Made by a program: the position numbers and the translations under genes
NCBI RefSeq assembly: GCF_022808645.1
Contig: NZ_JAKZKT010000020.1
Span: 1 to 64,000, forward strand
Reading direction: 5' to 3'
Length of the DNA stretch: 64,000 nucleotides
From: Bacillus litorisediminis
Lineage (GTDB): Bacteria > Bacillota > Bacilli > Bacillales > JC228
In this document: positions 34,900-44,229 of the stretch, in pieces
Numbering within the stretch: the first letter of the stretch is position 1
Layout: each line of letters begins with the position of its first letter
Notes under the pieces: generated by a model
The model's input: only the letters and a program-made list of their open reading frames with translations
Told to the model about the DNA's origin: nothing
The model's database searches: none

Positions 34900-35670
34900 T
34901 TAACCATCCAACACTGGCTGATTCGTTACATCTTGTAAAAATTGTTTTGTTCTTAACTCTTTAGGATTACTAAATATTTCTTCTGCACTTCCTTCTTCTA
35001 TGATTCGCCCTTCATCCATAAAAATAATCCGATCGGCAACATCCCTGGCAAAAGACATTTCATGGGTCACAACCATCATGGTCATTCCTTCTTTTGCTAA
35101 ATCTTTCATAACTTGAAGTACCTCACGAACAAGCTCAGGGTCTAGCGCAGATGTCGGTTCGTCATACAGCATAACCATCGGTTCCATAGAGAGTGCCCGT
35201 GCAATAGCAACTCTTTGCTGCTGGCCGCCTGAAAGCTGGGAGGGATAATGGTCCAATCTATTCGCTAAACCTACCTTTGTCAGTAATTCGATTGCTTTCT
35301 TTCTTGCAAGTTCCTGCTCCATTTTTTTAATCACGATCGGTCCTTCCATCACGTTTTCCAGTGCCGTTTTATGCGGAAACAGGTTAAACTGCTGAAACAC
35401 AAAACCTGTATTTTGGCGCAACTCCCTTATAGTACTTTTTCTTTTTTTATTTAAAGGAAGTCCCGCTTCCACTTTTTGTTCTCCCAGTTGTACGGTTCCG
35501 CTGTCTGGTTCTTCGAGAAACGTAATACATCGGAGTAAAGTGGACTTACCCGACCCACTTGGCCCCATAATGACAACAACTTCACTTTTATGAACGGTCA
35601 TATCGATTCCTTTTAAAACTGTATTACCGTTGAAACTTTTCTTTACATTTGTTAGTTTTATAACTTCCAA
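34900..35670 (-). CDS. Polar amino acid ABC transporter ATP-binding protein
   Basis: A 256-residue ATPase with Walker [13 protein letters not shown], signature [15 protein letters not shown] and Walker [15 protein letters not shown], of the HisP/GlnQ type. It energises the permease at 35699-36352 (28 bp upstream) fed by the binding protein at 37599-38402. It is the last gene of the four-gene operon. Confidence 0.93.
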   Translation of the reverse strand: MEVIKLTNVKKSFNGNTVLKGIDMTVHKSEVVVIMGPSGSGKSTLLRCITFLEEPDSGTVQLGEQKVEAGLPLNKKRKSTIRELRQNTGFVFQQFNLFPHKTALENVMEGPIVIKKMEQELARKKAIELLTKVGLANRLDHYPSQLSGGQQQRVAIARALSMEPMVMLYDEPTSALDPELVREVLQVMKDLAKEGMTMMVVTHEMSFARDVADRIIFMDEGRIIEEGSAEEIFSNPKELRTKQFLQDVTNQPVLDG

Positions 35671-35698
35671 TATTCCAACCCCTTTCAGTACTTATAAC

Positions 35699-36352
35699 TT
35701 AAGCTAAATGCCTTGACGTTCTTTTTTCTAATCGATCTAAAAGGACCGTGAAAAAGGTTATGATCACCCAATAAAGGGCTGCTGCTGTTAAGTATAGGGT
35801 TAGAGGTTCAAATGTTTTAGCAATGATGAGTGTAGACATTTGCAATAATTCCGTAACCGTAATGACGGAAACCAAGGATGTATCTTTTATAAGGATAATA
35901 TAGGAATTGGATAAAGTAGGGATCGCTATTCTTATACTTTGCGGAAGTATGATTCTTCTCATTGCTTGTGCGTATGTCATTCCCATTGAAACTGCTGCTT
36001 CCATTTGACCTTTGTCTACAGCCAAAATGGATGCACGAAATGACTCAGAAAGATAGGCACCTGCATTTAAACTTAAAGCTAATATGCCAGAAGGAATCGG
36101 GTCTAATGTTATATGAATCTGCGGCAATCCGTAATAGATCACAAAAATCTGCACCAAAAGCGGAGTCCCCCGAATCATAGAGACATATACAGTTGCTATT
36201 ATTTTTAATAGTTTTATTTTCGATATTCTGGCTAAGGCAGTAAAGAAACCAAGTATTAAAGCAATAATGATAGATACCACTGCTAAAGAAATAGTTACGA
36301 TGGCAGCCTTTAGTAATAGCGGTAATGCATCTATGATGATTGTAAAGTCCAT
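35699..36352 (-). CDS. Polar amino acid ABC transporter permease
   Basis: A 217-residue HisM/GlnP-type permease with five helices. The cytosolic EAA loop is EAAVSMGMTYAQAMRRIILP (residues 138-157), and RGTPLLVQIFVIYYGLP is the conserved segment before helix 3. Only one permease gene is present, so it likely forms a homodimer. It is coupled with the ATPase gene downstream and the dehydrogenase-like gene upstream. Confidence 0.93.
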   Translation of the reverse strand: MDFTIIIDALPLLLKAAIVTISLAVVSIIIALILGFFTALARISKIKLLKIIATVYVSMIRGTPLLVQIFVIYYGLPQIHITLDPIPSGILALSLNAGAYLSESFRASILAVDKGQMEAAVSMGMTYAQAMRRIILPQSIRIAIPTLSNSYIILIKDTSLVSVITVTELLQMSTLIIAKTFEPLTLYLTAAALYWVIITFFTVLLDRLEKRTSRHLA

Positions 36353-36407
36353 ATAGCAGCTCCCCCCTTGTACATTTCAGATTGATAGTTTTACTTAAAC
36401 CATTTTG

Positions 36408-37553
36408 TTATGTCATAGAATACTGAATCTGAATACCCTTTCCTTCTAACTCTTTTATAAATCCATTAAACCGGTTCCCGACGATAATCTCCTCAACCGG
36501 TACTACACCCGTTTCCGGTACTGTTCCGTTAAGAATCCAATTAGCCATTAGCATAGCCGGAATGGCCGTTGTTTTCGCCATAGAGGTGATCCCTCGTTCA
36601 TGATCATAAAAATCTACCATTTCCCAGGTATGAGTAACTTTTCTTCCATTCTTTTTACCTTTAACGATGACTCTTACCACTGTAATATCTTCATGTGATT
36701 TCCCTCGTAATTGGGGTTCCAGTATTTTGGCTGTAAAATGTCTTGGGCTTATCTGGAATCCTTCTAACTCTATTACATTCTCATCTAAAAAACCAAGCTC
36801 AGAAAGAACAGACATCTTGCTCCAATGCCCTGAGTAGCGAACTGTTTTTTCATATAACTTTTTCACTTTGTCTTTCAATGTGTAGGCAGTGCTATGTGCG
36901 TCCGTAATGACAGCCTCACATTCGCCAACCGGTTCCGGAAATGTTATTTTTTCTAAACCGGATAATGGCGGCAGACTGATAATTTCGCCATTTTCAGCGG
37001 CTAAGGCTGGTCTTGTATAAAGCCCCAATACACTTTCTAATCGAAATACGATTTGATACCAAAGTGGCGGTAATGGATATCTTGGAATGCCGCCACATAC
37101 CATCACGGCCTCATCAGCCTCATCTAATAGCTCTATTCCCTGAGCAGCTAGAAAGTTGGTGATGCCTGGAGCCACTCCGCAACCTGGGACAATAATAATA
37201 CCTGCCTCTTTAGCCTTTTTCTCAAGCTTTTTCTTCTCATTAAATTGGGATCCGACTAAATCAACAAGATGACACTTGGCATCGATAGCCGCATTTATTG
37301 CCGGCAGGCTTAAAGCATGCGGCAAACAAGCGATGGCCACATCAGCATCTTTAATCACTTCATAAATATCCTTTTGATTTTGTAATCTTGCTACCTTACC
37401 ACATACTTTTGAATTAGCAGAAATATCTACACACCGGTCCACACTTTCCTTTATTCCGTCTACAGCCGTAACTTTACTTACATGTGAATAGGCAGCAATT
37501 TCTCTTACAACCGTTGTGCCAATCATTCCTGTGCCTAAAACAACTACATGCAT
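36408..37553 (-). CDS. Saccharopine dehydrogenase family protein, lysine 6-dehydrogenase-like
   Basis: A 381-residue NAD(P)-dependent enzyme. The N-terminus has a Rossmann motif LGTGMIGTTVVREI (residues 6-19), and the central GVAPGITNFLA and GGIPRYPLPPLWYQIVF segments resemble lysine 6-dehydrogenase of Geobacillus. That enzyme deaminates the epsilon-amino group of lysine oxidatively. Its position inside an amino acid importer operon (between binding protein and permease) suggests that the imported amino acid is its substrate. The exact substrate is inferred. Confidence 0.75.
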   Translation of the reverse strand: MHVVVLGTGMIGTTVVREIAAYSHVSKVTAVDGIKESVDRCVDISANSKVCGKVARLQNQKDIYEVIKDADVAIACLPHALSLPAINAAIDAKCHLVDLVGSQFNEKKKLEKKAKEAGIIIVPGCGVAPGITNFLAAQGIELLDEADEAVMVCGGIPRYPLPPLWYQIVFRLESVLGLYTRPALAAENGEIISLPPLSGLEKITFPEPVGECEAVITDAHSTAYTLKDKVKKLYEKTVRYSGHWSKMSVLSELGFLDENVIELEGFQISPRHFTAKILEPQLRGKSHEDITVVRVIVKGKKNGRKVTHTWEMVDFYDHERGITSMAKTTAIPAMLMANWILNGTVPETGVVPVEEIIVGNRFNGFIKELEGKGIQIQYSMT

Positions 37554-37598
37554 AATATTTTGTCCCTCCCCTAGCAGATAGATAGATTCAGTGAATCA

Positions 37599-38402
37599 TT
37601 ATTCTTTAATCAGCGGTTCTGAATCAAACCATTTTTTATAGATTTCCGTATACGTTCCATCTTCTTTCATCTTTTTTAATTCCTCATTGATTTTTTGTAC
37701 AAAGTCTTTATTTCCTTTTTTAACAGCCATTCCAATTTCATCTTTATTTAAGATGTCGCTGACTATTTTTACAGGAAGATTTTCTTCTTTAATGTTATGG
37801 CTCATTAAAAGCTGATCATTAATGATGACGTCAAGCCTGCCATTAATCAGATCTTGCAGATAGTCATTGACAGATTGGTAGAGGTTCACATTAGCACCCT
37901 CAACACTTCTGGCTACCTCTTCAAAGGTGGTTCCGCCGCCAACTCCGACTTTTTTTCCTTTTATATCTTCTAAAACAGAAATATCATTTGTATCCTCACG
38001 AGTTATCAGCACTGATCCTGTAACAACATATGGATCCGTAAAATCCACACTTTTTTTCCGTTCTTCTGTTACAGTCATTTGGGCAATAATGATGTCAAAT
38101 TTATCTGCTTTAAGGCCGCCGATAAGGCTATCCCACTTTGTTGCAACAAACTCAGTTTTAACGCCCAGCCTTTTAGCCAACTCATTTGCAATATCAACAT
38201 CGAAGCCAGCATATTCATTGTCCTCACCCAAATAATTAAATGGACGGTAAGTCCCTTCAAAACCAACCCTTAAAACCTCGGTTTCCATAACTCTTTCAAG
38301 AGTACTTTTTTCGTAGTTTCTACTTGTTGCTTCACCTGATCCGCATGCTGTAACCACTACTAGCAAGAGTAAACCTGCAATACTTAAATAAAAGCCTTTC
38401 AT
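37599..38402 (-). CDS. Amino acid ABC transporter substrate-binding lipoprotein
   Basis: A 267-residue SBP_bac_3 protein. The signal peptide ends in the lipobox VVTACGSG (Cys20), and the family block GFDVDIANELAKRLG lies near residues 74-88, with DFTDPYVVTGSVLI further on. It binds a polar amino acid outside the membrane and delivers it to the permease/ATPase pair encoded downstream. It is the first gene of the operon; a cre site and a palindromic operator lie just upstream. The sequence does not tell which amino acid is bound. Confidence 0.92.
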   Translation of the reverse strand: MKGFYLSIAGLLLLVVVTACGSGEATSRNYEKSTLERVMETEVLRVGFEGTYRPFNYLGEDNEYAGFDVDIANELAKRLGVKTEFVATKWDSLIGGLKADKFDIIIAQMTVTEERKKSVDFTDPYVVTGSVLITREDTNDISVLEDIKGKKVGVGGGTTFEEVARSVEGANVNLYQSVNDYLQDLINGRLDVIINDQLLMSHNIKEENLPVKIVSDILNKDEIGMAVKKGNKDFVQKINEELKKMKEDGTYTEIYKKWFDSEPLIKE

Positions 38403-38420
38403 TTGATTTACCTCCTTTTT

Positions 38421-38434
38421 TGATAGCGCTTACA
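38421..38434. promoter_or_regulatory. cre site (CcpA) upstream of the amino acid ABC operon
   Basis: TGATAGCGCTTACA matches the cre consensus TGWNANCGNTNWCA at every position. It lies about 20 bp upstream of the binding-protein start, adjacent to the ribosome binding site, so carbon catabolite repression is expected. Confidence 0.6.
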
Positions 38435-38458
38435 ATAAATCGAATACTTCCTCTGTGG

Positions 38459-38476
38459 TACAATATTGTAGTACAA
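38459..38476. promoter_or_regulatory. Candidate GntR operator
   Basis: Two overlapping palindromes, TACAATATTGTA (38459-38470) and TTGTA-G-TACAA (38466-38476), in the divergent region between the ABC operon and the GntR gene. Symmetry and position fit a FadR-type operator. Confidence 0.45.
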
Positions 38477-38575
38477 TTATATGTAGTTTATTACTGAATA
38501 TTACGAATTATAAATAGATTCATGAAATTAATTCGATCTTTTGATAATAACTATGATCTTAAAGGGGGCCCATTT

Positions 38576-39253
38576 ATGAAAGAAAAGCAATCCATAAAGG
38601 TGCATGTCTATAAGACATTAAGAGAAGCTATTTTGTCCAGGAAACTCCCTCCTGGAAAACAAATTATTGAAAATGTAATATCCAGCAAACTGAACGTGAG
38701 CAGAACACCAATAAGAAGCGCAATTATTCAGCTTGCAACGGAGGGACTAGTTGAAATCGTACCAAACAAAGGAGCCTTTGTTATTAATCCAACTTTAGAC
38801 GAAATTCTTCAAGCCTATGATTTGAGAAAAGAACTGGAAATTATGGCAGTTGAACTGTCACTGAATCACTTAAAAGAAAGTAATCTTAAAGAAATGGAGA
38901 AAATTATCAAAAAAGAAAAAGAAGCACTGTATAAAAAGGATATGGAAAACTACGTAAAGGCAAATCAACATTTTCATATGGCACTAGCTAGCCAATGCGG
39001 GAACAAATTTTTAATAGAATTTATAGATAAACTTATTAATCAAACATCTATCTACCTCATTTTGTTTGATGTCTTCTTTGAAGAACAGTCACCGCAGCCA
39101 TATGGATATAAAGAGCATCTTGAAATTATTGATTTGATCAGACAAAACGATCGCAAAAAAGTAAAAAATGCCTTAGCCAAACACTTTGATAATGCCATTA
39201 AAAGCTTAAACATTAAATCTGATTATAGTGATTTAGATAGAATATTTGAATGA
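38576..39253 (+). CDS. GntR (FadR/FCD) family transcriptional regulator
   Basis: A 225-residue regulator: winged helix at residues 5-70 (NVISSKLNVSRTPIRSAIIQ) and a C-terminal all-helical FCD ligand domain with the usual D...H...H ligands (NQHFHMALASQCGN and KEHLEIIDLIRQND). ATG at 38576 is set by AAAGGGGG 7 nt upstream. It is divergent from the amino acid ABC/dehydrogenase operon and is its probable local regulator. Confidence 0.9.
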   Translation: MKEKQSIKVHVYKTLREAILSRKLPPGKQIIENVISSKLNVSRTPIRSAIIQLATEGLVEIVPNKGAFVINPTLDEILQAYDLRKELEIMAVELSLNHLKESNLKEMEKIIKKEKEALYKKDMENYVKANQHFHMALASQCGNKFLIEFIDKLINQTSIYLILFDVFFEEQSPQPYGYKEHLEIIDLIRQNDRKKVKNALAKHFDNAIKSLNIKSDYSDLDRIFE

Positions 39254-39259
39254 AACAGA

Positions 39260-39303
39260 GGGACGGTTCTTGTGTTTCTTAATTGAAACACAAGAACCGT
39301 CCC
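39260..39303. repeat. REP-like 19-bp perfect inverted repeat
   Basis: Arms GGGACGGTTCTTGTGTTTC and its complement around TTAATT, 6 bp after the GntR stop codon. The same GGGGACGGTTCTTTTGTTTC sequence recurs at 50978-50998. Such elements are scattered in Bacillus genomes and resemble REP sequences; this copy may also end GntR transcription. Confidence 0.75.
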
Positions 39304-39358
39304 CATGTTTATGTGATTTACCGGCAACGTTAATGGTTTCTATTATAAAAATTATCTA

Positions 39359-40258
39359 TTAGAAAACAATTGTCTTGTTTTGATGAACAATAATCCGGTC
39401 TTCAATATGCCATTTCACAGCTCTTGCCAGTACGCTTCGTTCAATAGAAGCCCCCTTTTTCTTCAGTCTTTCGACATTATCGCGGTGATCAACTCGTGCG
39501 ATATCCTGTTCAATAATCGGCCCTTCATCCAGATCATTGGTCACATAGTGAGAGGTGGCTCCGATTAACTTAACTCCCCTGTCGTAGGCCCGCTCATATG
39601 GTCTCGCTCCGACAAAGGCCGGCAGGAATGAATGGTGGATATTAATAATTTTATTCGGATGAGCTCCCACAAATTCCGGTGTTAGAATTTGCATATATCG
39701 GGCTAATACAATCACATCAATGTTATACTCTTTTAGCAGCTGCAGTTGCTTTTCTTCCACTTGCTTTCGGATATCTTTATTAGCCGGAATAAAATAAAAC
39801 GGGATATCAAGCCCCTCCACATCAGCTCTCGCGTCTTCATGATTGCTGATGACAAGAGCTATCTCAGCCATTAGATCCCCGCTTTGCCATTCCCATAAAA
39901 GCTCCCGTAAACAGTGTAATTGTTTCGACACAAAAATCGCGATTCTTTTGACTTGATGTACATGAATGAGGTTCCATTCCATCGAAAACTTCTCAGCAAC
40001 TTCAATAAACTCCTCTTTCATCTGTTTCCCTTTTTCTATAAGGGAAGGGCATTCAAATTCTATGCGTAAGAAAAAGATTCCGCCTTCCGGATTGGTTGAA
40101 TACTGACTGGATTCAATGATATTGGCATCATGTAAAAACAAAAACTTGGAGATCGCTGCCACGATACCTGGTTGGTCCGGGCAGCTGACTAAAAGGCGTC
40201 CGCGATTCTGGTTGCGTTCTTGAAATAGTTCCAGTTTTTCCTTGATTGATTTGTTCAT
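39359..40258 (-). CDS. purU: Formyltetrahydrofolate deformylase
   Basis: A 299-residue enzyme that hydrolyses 10-formyl-THF to THF and formate, balancing one-carbon units and feeding formate to purine synthesis. An N-terminal ACT domain (about 19-95, RLLVSCPDQPGIVAAIS) precedes a formyltransferase domain (about 103-290) with the catalytic INIHHSFLPAF and the partner residues in GATSHYVTNDLDEGPII. AGAGGTTATTATA precedes the ATG. It is monocistronic. Confidence 0.95.
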   Translation of the reverse strand: MNKSIKEKLELFQERNQNRGRLLVSCPDQPGIVAAISKFLFLHDANIIESSQYSTNPEGGIFFLRIEFECPSLIEKGKQMKEEFIEVAEKFSMEWNLIHVHQVKRIAIFVSKQLHCLRELLWEWQSGDLMAEIALVISNHEDARADVEGLDIPFYFIPANKDIRKQVEEKQLQLLKEYNIDVIVLARYMQILTPEFVGAHPNKIINIHHSFLPAFVGARPYERAYDRGVKLIGATSHYVTNDLDEGPIIEQDIARVDHRDNVERLKKKGASIERSVLARAVKWHIEDRIIVHQNKTIVF

Positions 40259-40360
40259 TATAATAACCTCTTATCTTTGATGAACAACATTATACATCAT
40301 TTAACAGGAATGTTAACAACCTTCGGGAGGCCATCTATTACACTCATGATGAAGATAAAG

Positions 40361-41122
40361 TTAATGCGAAAACTTCTCCCTATTCAATTGGCGAATAATA
40401 TGGATTATAAAGGTGATTATAAAGGATACGACCATAAAAGAAATAAAAAAGCGATTAGAAACATTTATATCAACGAGTGATGCTCCCATCTTTAAAGCAA
40501 TAAACATAATCAAAACGTAAGCTGTTGTCTCGAGTTCCGGCACTTTATTCATCAGGACGATAAAAAAGGTAGCGACGCCGCGCATAAAAAGAATTCCTAT
40601 CATTCCTCCAAGTAAAATGATCCAAACTTCATTCGAAACGGCCAAGGCTGTCAAAATACTGTCGATGGAAAAGGCTACATCTAACAGCTCCACGTAAATC
40701 ACCGTTGTCCAAAAAACACCGAAGATTTTTACTAGACCCCGTTTTGGACGCTGGGCAGGCTCCCCATTACTTTCATCTTGTTTTTCCTCTTTATTTGTAA
40801 AAAATGCATAAGACAGCCATAGTAAATAGGTGGCACCAATCAGCTTGATAAACCACAATTTGATTAGTACAGTTCCCAGACCAATAAAAATAAAGCGGAA
40901 GATATAGGCTCCCCAAAGCCCATAGAGTAAGGCTTTCTTTTGTTGATATTCAGGCAGCGGTTTTACAAATGTAGATAAGACTAAAGCATTATCAGCTGAT
41001 AACATACATTCCATTACAGCTAATGATAAAATCAGTCCCCATGCTTCTGCAGAAGTCAGAACCTCTGCCCACATATGCCAATCAAAGATAGAAGCATAGG
41101 TTGACAAAATTTGTTCCATCAT
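40361..41122 (-). CDS. TerC family integral membrane protein
   Basis: A protein of about 253 residues with seven helices. The paired acidic motifs typical of TerC proteins are SADNALVLSTFVK (helix 2) and VAFSIDSILTALAV (helix 6). Bacillus TerC proteins (YceF, YkoY, YjbE) supply Mn2+ to or export it through the secretion machinery. The start at 41122 (MMEQ) is the best fit to AAAGGAG; earlier ATGs lie in or next to that site. No yybP-ykoY (Mn2+) riboswitch was recognised upstream. Confidence 0.88.
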   Translation of the reverse strand: MMEQILSTYASIFDWHMWAEVLTSAEAWGLILSLAVMECMLSADNALVLSTFVKPLPEYQQKKALLYGLWGAYIFRFIFIGLGTVLIKLWFIKLIGATYLLWLSYAFFTNKEEKQDESNGEPAQRPKRGLVKIFGVFWTTVIYVELLDVAFSIDSILTALAVSNEVWIILLGGMIGILFMRGVATFFIVLMNKVPELETTAYVLIMFIALKMGASLVDINVSNRFFISFMVVSFIITFIIHIIRQLNREKFSH

Positions 41123-41289
41123 CTTTATCATTTCTCCTTTGTTGTACAAACTATAGCCTTACCTAACTGTTATTTCACTTCCTACCTATTTATTACGAAA
41201 ATTTAAATGAAAATAAAAAGGATGAAATCATATACAGATTTCACCCAGATGCAGTACTTTTGGAAATAATTCAGAACACAAATAAATAC

Positions 41290-41306
41290 CCTCAAAATTT
41301 GAGGGC
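41290..41306 (-). terminator. Terminator of the YhcN/YlaJ gene
   Basis: A palindrome CCCTCAAA-A-TTTGAGGG followed on the minus strand by TATTTATTTG. Confidence 0.6.
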
Positions 41307-41320
41307 ATTAAACATAAAAA

Positions 41321-41887
41321 TTAACTTTCGGTTGGAAATACCCGGCGAATCGTTTGATTAAATTCATCAAATAATCCTTCTATTGGTTCACCTTCTCCAA
41401 TTCTTCTTCCATAGTCTGTCATACGATCAACAAAATCCGGATTGGAAGATACATATACATTTTGAATATTACGATCGGCTTTTCTCACTTGATCAGCAAT
41501 TCTGTTCTTAATCCGATCTGTCACTTCTCCTTCTGTATCGCCGTTTAAAACAACAGCTACATAGGCATTTCGATCTGTAACAATCACGTTTGCTGTTCTT
41601 ACTTCCTCCAGTTGAGCTACCCGATCAGCTGCCCGGTCAGCTACTTCCATTTGGTTGTTATTGGCTCCGGCCTGATTATTAATATTATTATTATCTCCAG
41701 TCAGGTTATTATTATTATTCTGGTTTCGATCACCAAGAATATTAACGTCATTACCCTGTATGTAGCCCACATTTCTGACCCCATTGTTGTCCCCATTATC
41801 CATCGCCTGGTCATCTTGGTTTATGCCACAGCCTGAAAGTAATGTAATGAGTAAAATGGCGAAAGCCAAATACTTAAACATTTTCAC
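41321..41887 (-). CDS. YhcN/YlaJ family sporulation lipoprotein
   Basis: A 188-residue exported lipoprotein: signal peptide with lipobox LLSGCG (Cys20), an asparagine-rich linker (NQNNNNN and GANNN stretches, residues 45-80) and a C-terminal Spore_YhcN_YlaJ domain (ADRVAQLEEVRTANVIVT, NAYVAVVLNG). It is found in the spore membrane or cortex and has a role in germination or outgrowth in B. subtilis. GTG at 41887 is preferred: AAGGAG lies 8 nt upstream, while the earlier GTG overlaps it. Confidence 0.88.
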   Translation of the reverse strand: MKMFKYLAFAILLITLLSGCGINQDDQAMDNGDNNGVRNVGYIQGNDVNILGDRNQNNNNNLTGDNNNINNQAGANNNQMEVADRAADRVAQLEEVRTANVIVTDRNAYVAVVLNGDTEGEVTDRIKNRIADQVRKADRNIQNVYVSSNPDFVDRMTDYGRRIGEGEPIEGLFDEFNQTIRRVFPTES

Positions 41888-42055
41888 TTCGTTCACTCCT
41901 TAAAATTGTTTATTTTTAACATGAGTAAACAGGTTATAAAATATGTATTTCTTTTTAAATTTTGGAAAAATGGACTTAAAATTTTATGAACGCCGGTTCC
42001 GTTATTTGTAATAAAAAGGGAAATTCCAGAATGTGCAGGAAAAAATGTGCGAAAA

Positions 42056-42088
42056 AAAGCTGAAACGACCTTACATCGTTTCAGCTTT
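42056..42088 (-). terminator. Terminator of the metNIQ-M20 operon
   Basis: A perfect 13-bp stem AAAGCTGAAACGA/TCGTTTCAGCTTT with a 7-nt loop, 5 bp after the M20 stop codon; the minus strand continues with TTTTCGC. Confidence 0.8.
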
Positions 42089-42092
42089 TTCA

Positions 42093-43292
42093 TTACTTTT
42101 TAGCAGCTAAAGCCCTTTGAAATTCTTCTTTTATTTGCTGAAGTAGTTCTGTGTCGGTTAATAAGCGGTATCCAGTTGCCGCAAGTGCTTTGGCTCCTGT
42201 AATAAGGGCATGATCGCCTTGTTCTGATTTCGCCGCTTCCCGGAATTCAACCGTATGACCTACAAGGTCATCTGGACCAATTTTGATATATCCATGTGCA
42301 GTTGGAACTTCATAACTGACATTGCCTGCATCAGTAGAGCCCTTGCCTTTTCGTTTTTCAGTATGCACCACTTCACCAAGAGCCTCAAGTTCTGCCCCTA
42401 AAGCTTCATCTAACACACGATTCAAAACGAAATCCTTGACTTCATTTTGGAATCGTTCGATTTTGACAGTTGCGCCTGTAGCAAGTGCAGCCCCTTCGGC
42501 GATACGGCGGACTTTATCTGACGTTTCCACCGTTTTACTCCATGTTTCAGCACGAATGAAAAAGCGAGCGGATGCGTATTCCGGAATAATATTCGGAGCA
42601 TCACCACCGTGCGTAATAATTCCATGAATCCGCACATCGGATGGCAGCTGCTGACGAAGTGCATTAATGCCATTAAAAAGCTGAATAACCGCATCTAATG
42701 CATTAATTCCTTCTTCAGGAGCACCAGACGCATGGGCAGGCTTCCCATAAAAATGAAAGTCGAGCGGATCAACAGCTAGAGATTCACCGGTTAAAGCTGT
42801 TTTTCCGCTTGGGTGTAGCATAAGGGCTACATCAACATCTTTCAAAAACCCATGTTTGACAAAGCTTCCTTTCGCACTGCCGTTTGGTCCGCCTTCTTCT
42901 GCAGGAGTCCCGAGGACAACAACACGCCCGCCCGTTTCTGGGAGTAATTCGGCTAACGCAATTCCGGCAGCCACACTGGTAGTGCCGATAATATTATGAC
43001 CGCATGCATGACCAATCCCAGGAAGTGCATCATACTCGGCAAGGTAGGCCACTGTCGGACCCTCTTTACCGCTATCCTTTACGGCATAAAAGGAAGTTTC
43101 ATGTCCCGCAACAGCGGTTTTCACCTCAAAACCGGCATTTCTTAAGGTTTCCACATGACGGCTGCTTGCATAAAATTCCTGATTTCCGATTTCAGGTCTT
43201 TCATGGATATCGTGACTGATTTGAATATATAAATCTTTGTTTTGATCTACAGATTGAAATAGGACATCTTTCACGTTTTGAACAAGGCTCAT
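42093..43292 (-). CDS. M20 family amidohydrolase/dipeptidase in the methionine operon
   Basis: A 399-residue M20D-type zinc hydrolase (AbgB/ACY1L2-like): YLAEYDALPGIGHACGHN holds the first metal ligands, GTPAEEGG the catalytic glutamate region and HASGAPEEGINALDA the dimerisation domain start. Such enzymes cleave N-acyl amino acids or amino-acid amides. It is the last gene of the metN-metI-metQ operon (12-bp gap after metQ) and shares its SAM riboswitch control, so an N-acyl-methionine or related sulfur compound is a likely substrate; that link is inference. Confidence 0.88.
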   Translation of the reverse strand: MSLVQNVKDVLFQSVDQNKDLYIQISHDIHERPEIGNQEFYASSRHVETLRNAGFEVKTAVAGHETSFYAVKDSGKEGPTVAYLAEYDALPGIGHACGHNIIGTTSVAAGIALAELLPETGGRVVVLGTPAEEGGPNGSAKGSFVKHGFLKDVDVALMLHPSGKTALTGESLAVDPLDFHFYGKPAHASGAPEEGINALDAVIQLFNGINALRQQLPSDVRIHGIITHGGDAPNIIPEYASARFFIRAETWSKTVETSDKVRRIAEGAALATGATVKIERFQNEVKDFVLNRVLDEALGAELEALGEVVHTEKRKGKGSTDAGNVSYEVPTAHGYIKIGPDDLVGHTVEFREAAKSEQGDHALITGAKALAATGYRLLTDTELLQQIKEEFQRALAAKK

Positions 43293-43304
43293 TTCGGATT
43301 CCCC

Positions 43305-44180
43305 CTATTTATTTTGTTCTTTTAAATCCTCAAACACTTTTTCGATTTCTTCCTGTGATAATTTGACAAGGTAAGAACCGCCATTGGTATCGTCTAAAAT
43401 GGCCTGTTCAATGTCTTCTTCCTGGTATAACTCAACAATTCGTTTATACACTTCGTTATCTTTATCTTCAGCTCTTGCTGCAATCAGGTTGACATATGGG
43501 TAAATATTCACGTCATCCCCGGATTCCTTAAAGATTGGGTCTTCAGCTGGCGAAAACCCTGCCTGGCCTGCAATCCCGTTATTAATAATAGACGCAGCAA
43601 CATCTGGCAATACACGCGGTGTTTGTTGAGCTTGCATTGGGATAATTTCAAGATTTAATGGGTTTTCAGCAATTTTACTTGGGTCTCCAAATAAACCAAA
43701 ATCATCTGTAAGTGTAATTAAACCAGCACTTTCAAGCAGACGAAGTGCACGTGCCTGGTTAGACGGATCATCTGGAATCGCGATTTTATCGCCTTCTTTA
43801 ATTTCAGAAACATCCTTAATCTTCTCTGAATAGATACCTAGCGGTGCAAACACAGTGGAACCAATTGGTACAAGATCTTCGCCGCTTTCATTTACATATT
43901 GAGCCAAGAAGGAAAAGTGCTGGAATGCATTCAAATCTACTTCTCCTTGTGCAAGAGCATTGTTTGGCAATGTGTAGTCCTGAAATTCAATTAATTCAAT
44001 TTCAATTCCTTCTTTAGCTGCTTTTTCTTTTAGAATTGGCCATTGGGCTCCATCAGAGCCGTTCACTCCAATTTTGACTTTGACTGTTTCTCCGTCGGCA
44101 TTGCTCGCATCACTGCTGCCACAAGCAGAAAGAAGGGCAACAGTTAAAATAGTGAAACATAAAATCCATAGTTTTTTCAT
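43305..44180 (-). CDS. metQ: Methionine ABC transporter substrate-binding lipoprotein
   Basis: A 291-residue NlpA/MetQ family lipoprotein with lipobox LLSACG (Cys20). Family segments are IGVNGSDGAQWPILKEKAAK, DLNAFQHFSFL and IPDDPSNQARALRLLESAGL, the latter lining the methionine pocket. It hands D/L-methionine to MetNI. It lies 49 bp after metI. Confidence 0.92.
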   Translation of the reverse strand: MKKLWILCFTILTVALLSACGSSDASNADGETVKVKIGVNGSDGAQWPILKEKAAKEGIEIELIEFQDYTLPNNALAQGEVDLNAFQHFSFLAQYVNESGEDLVPIGSTVFAPLGIYSEKIKDVSEIKEGDKIAIPDDPSNQARALRLLESAGLITLTDDFGLFGDPSKIAENPLNLEIIPMQAQQTPRVLPDVAASIINNGIAGQAGFSPAEDPIFKESGDDVNIYPYVNLIAARAEDKDNEVYKRIVELYQEEDIEQAILDDTNGGSYLVKLSQEEIEKVFEDLKEQNK

Positions 44181-44229
44181 TGTTTCTGTTCTCCTTTATG
44201 TTTAAAAATTTGTGTATGGTAAAACATTT

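Noticed and set aside
40277-40480. 67-codon plus-strand frame between purU and TerC genes
   Set aside because: It overlaps the TerC C-terminus in antisense and has no ribosome binding site.
41123-41320. Manganese (yybP-ykoY) riboswitch upstream of the TerC gene
   Set aside because: The conserved GGGGAGUA/ loops of that riboswitch were not found.
41893-42093. 66-codon minus-strand frame between the M20 and YhcN-like genes
   Set aside because: It contains the operon terminator and lacks a start signal.
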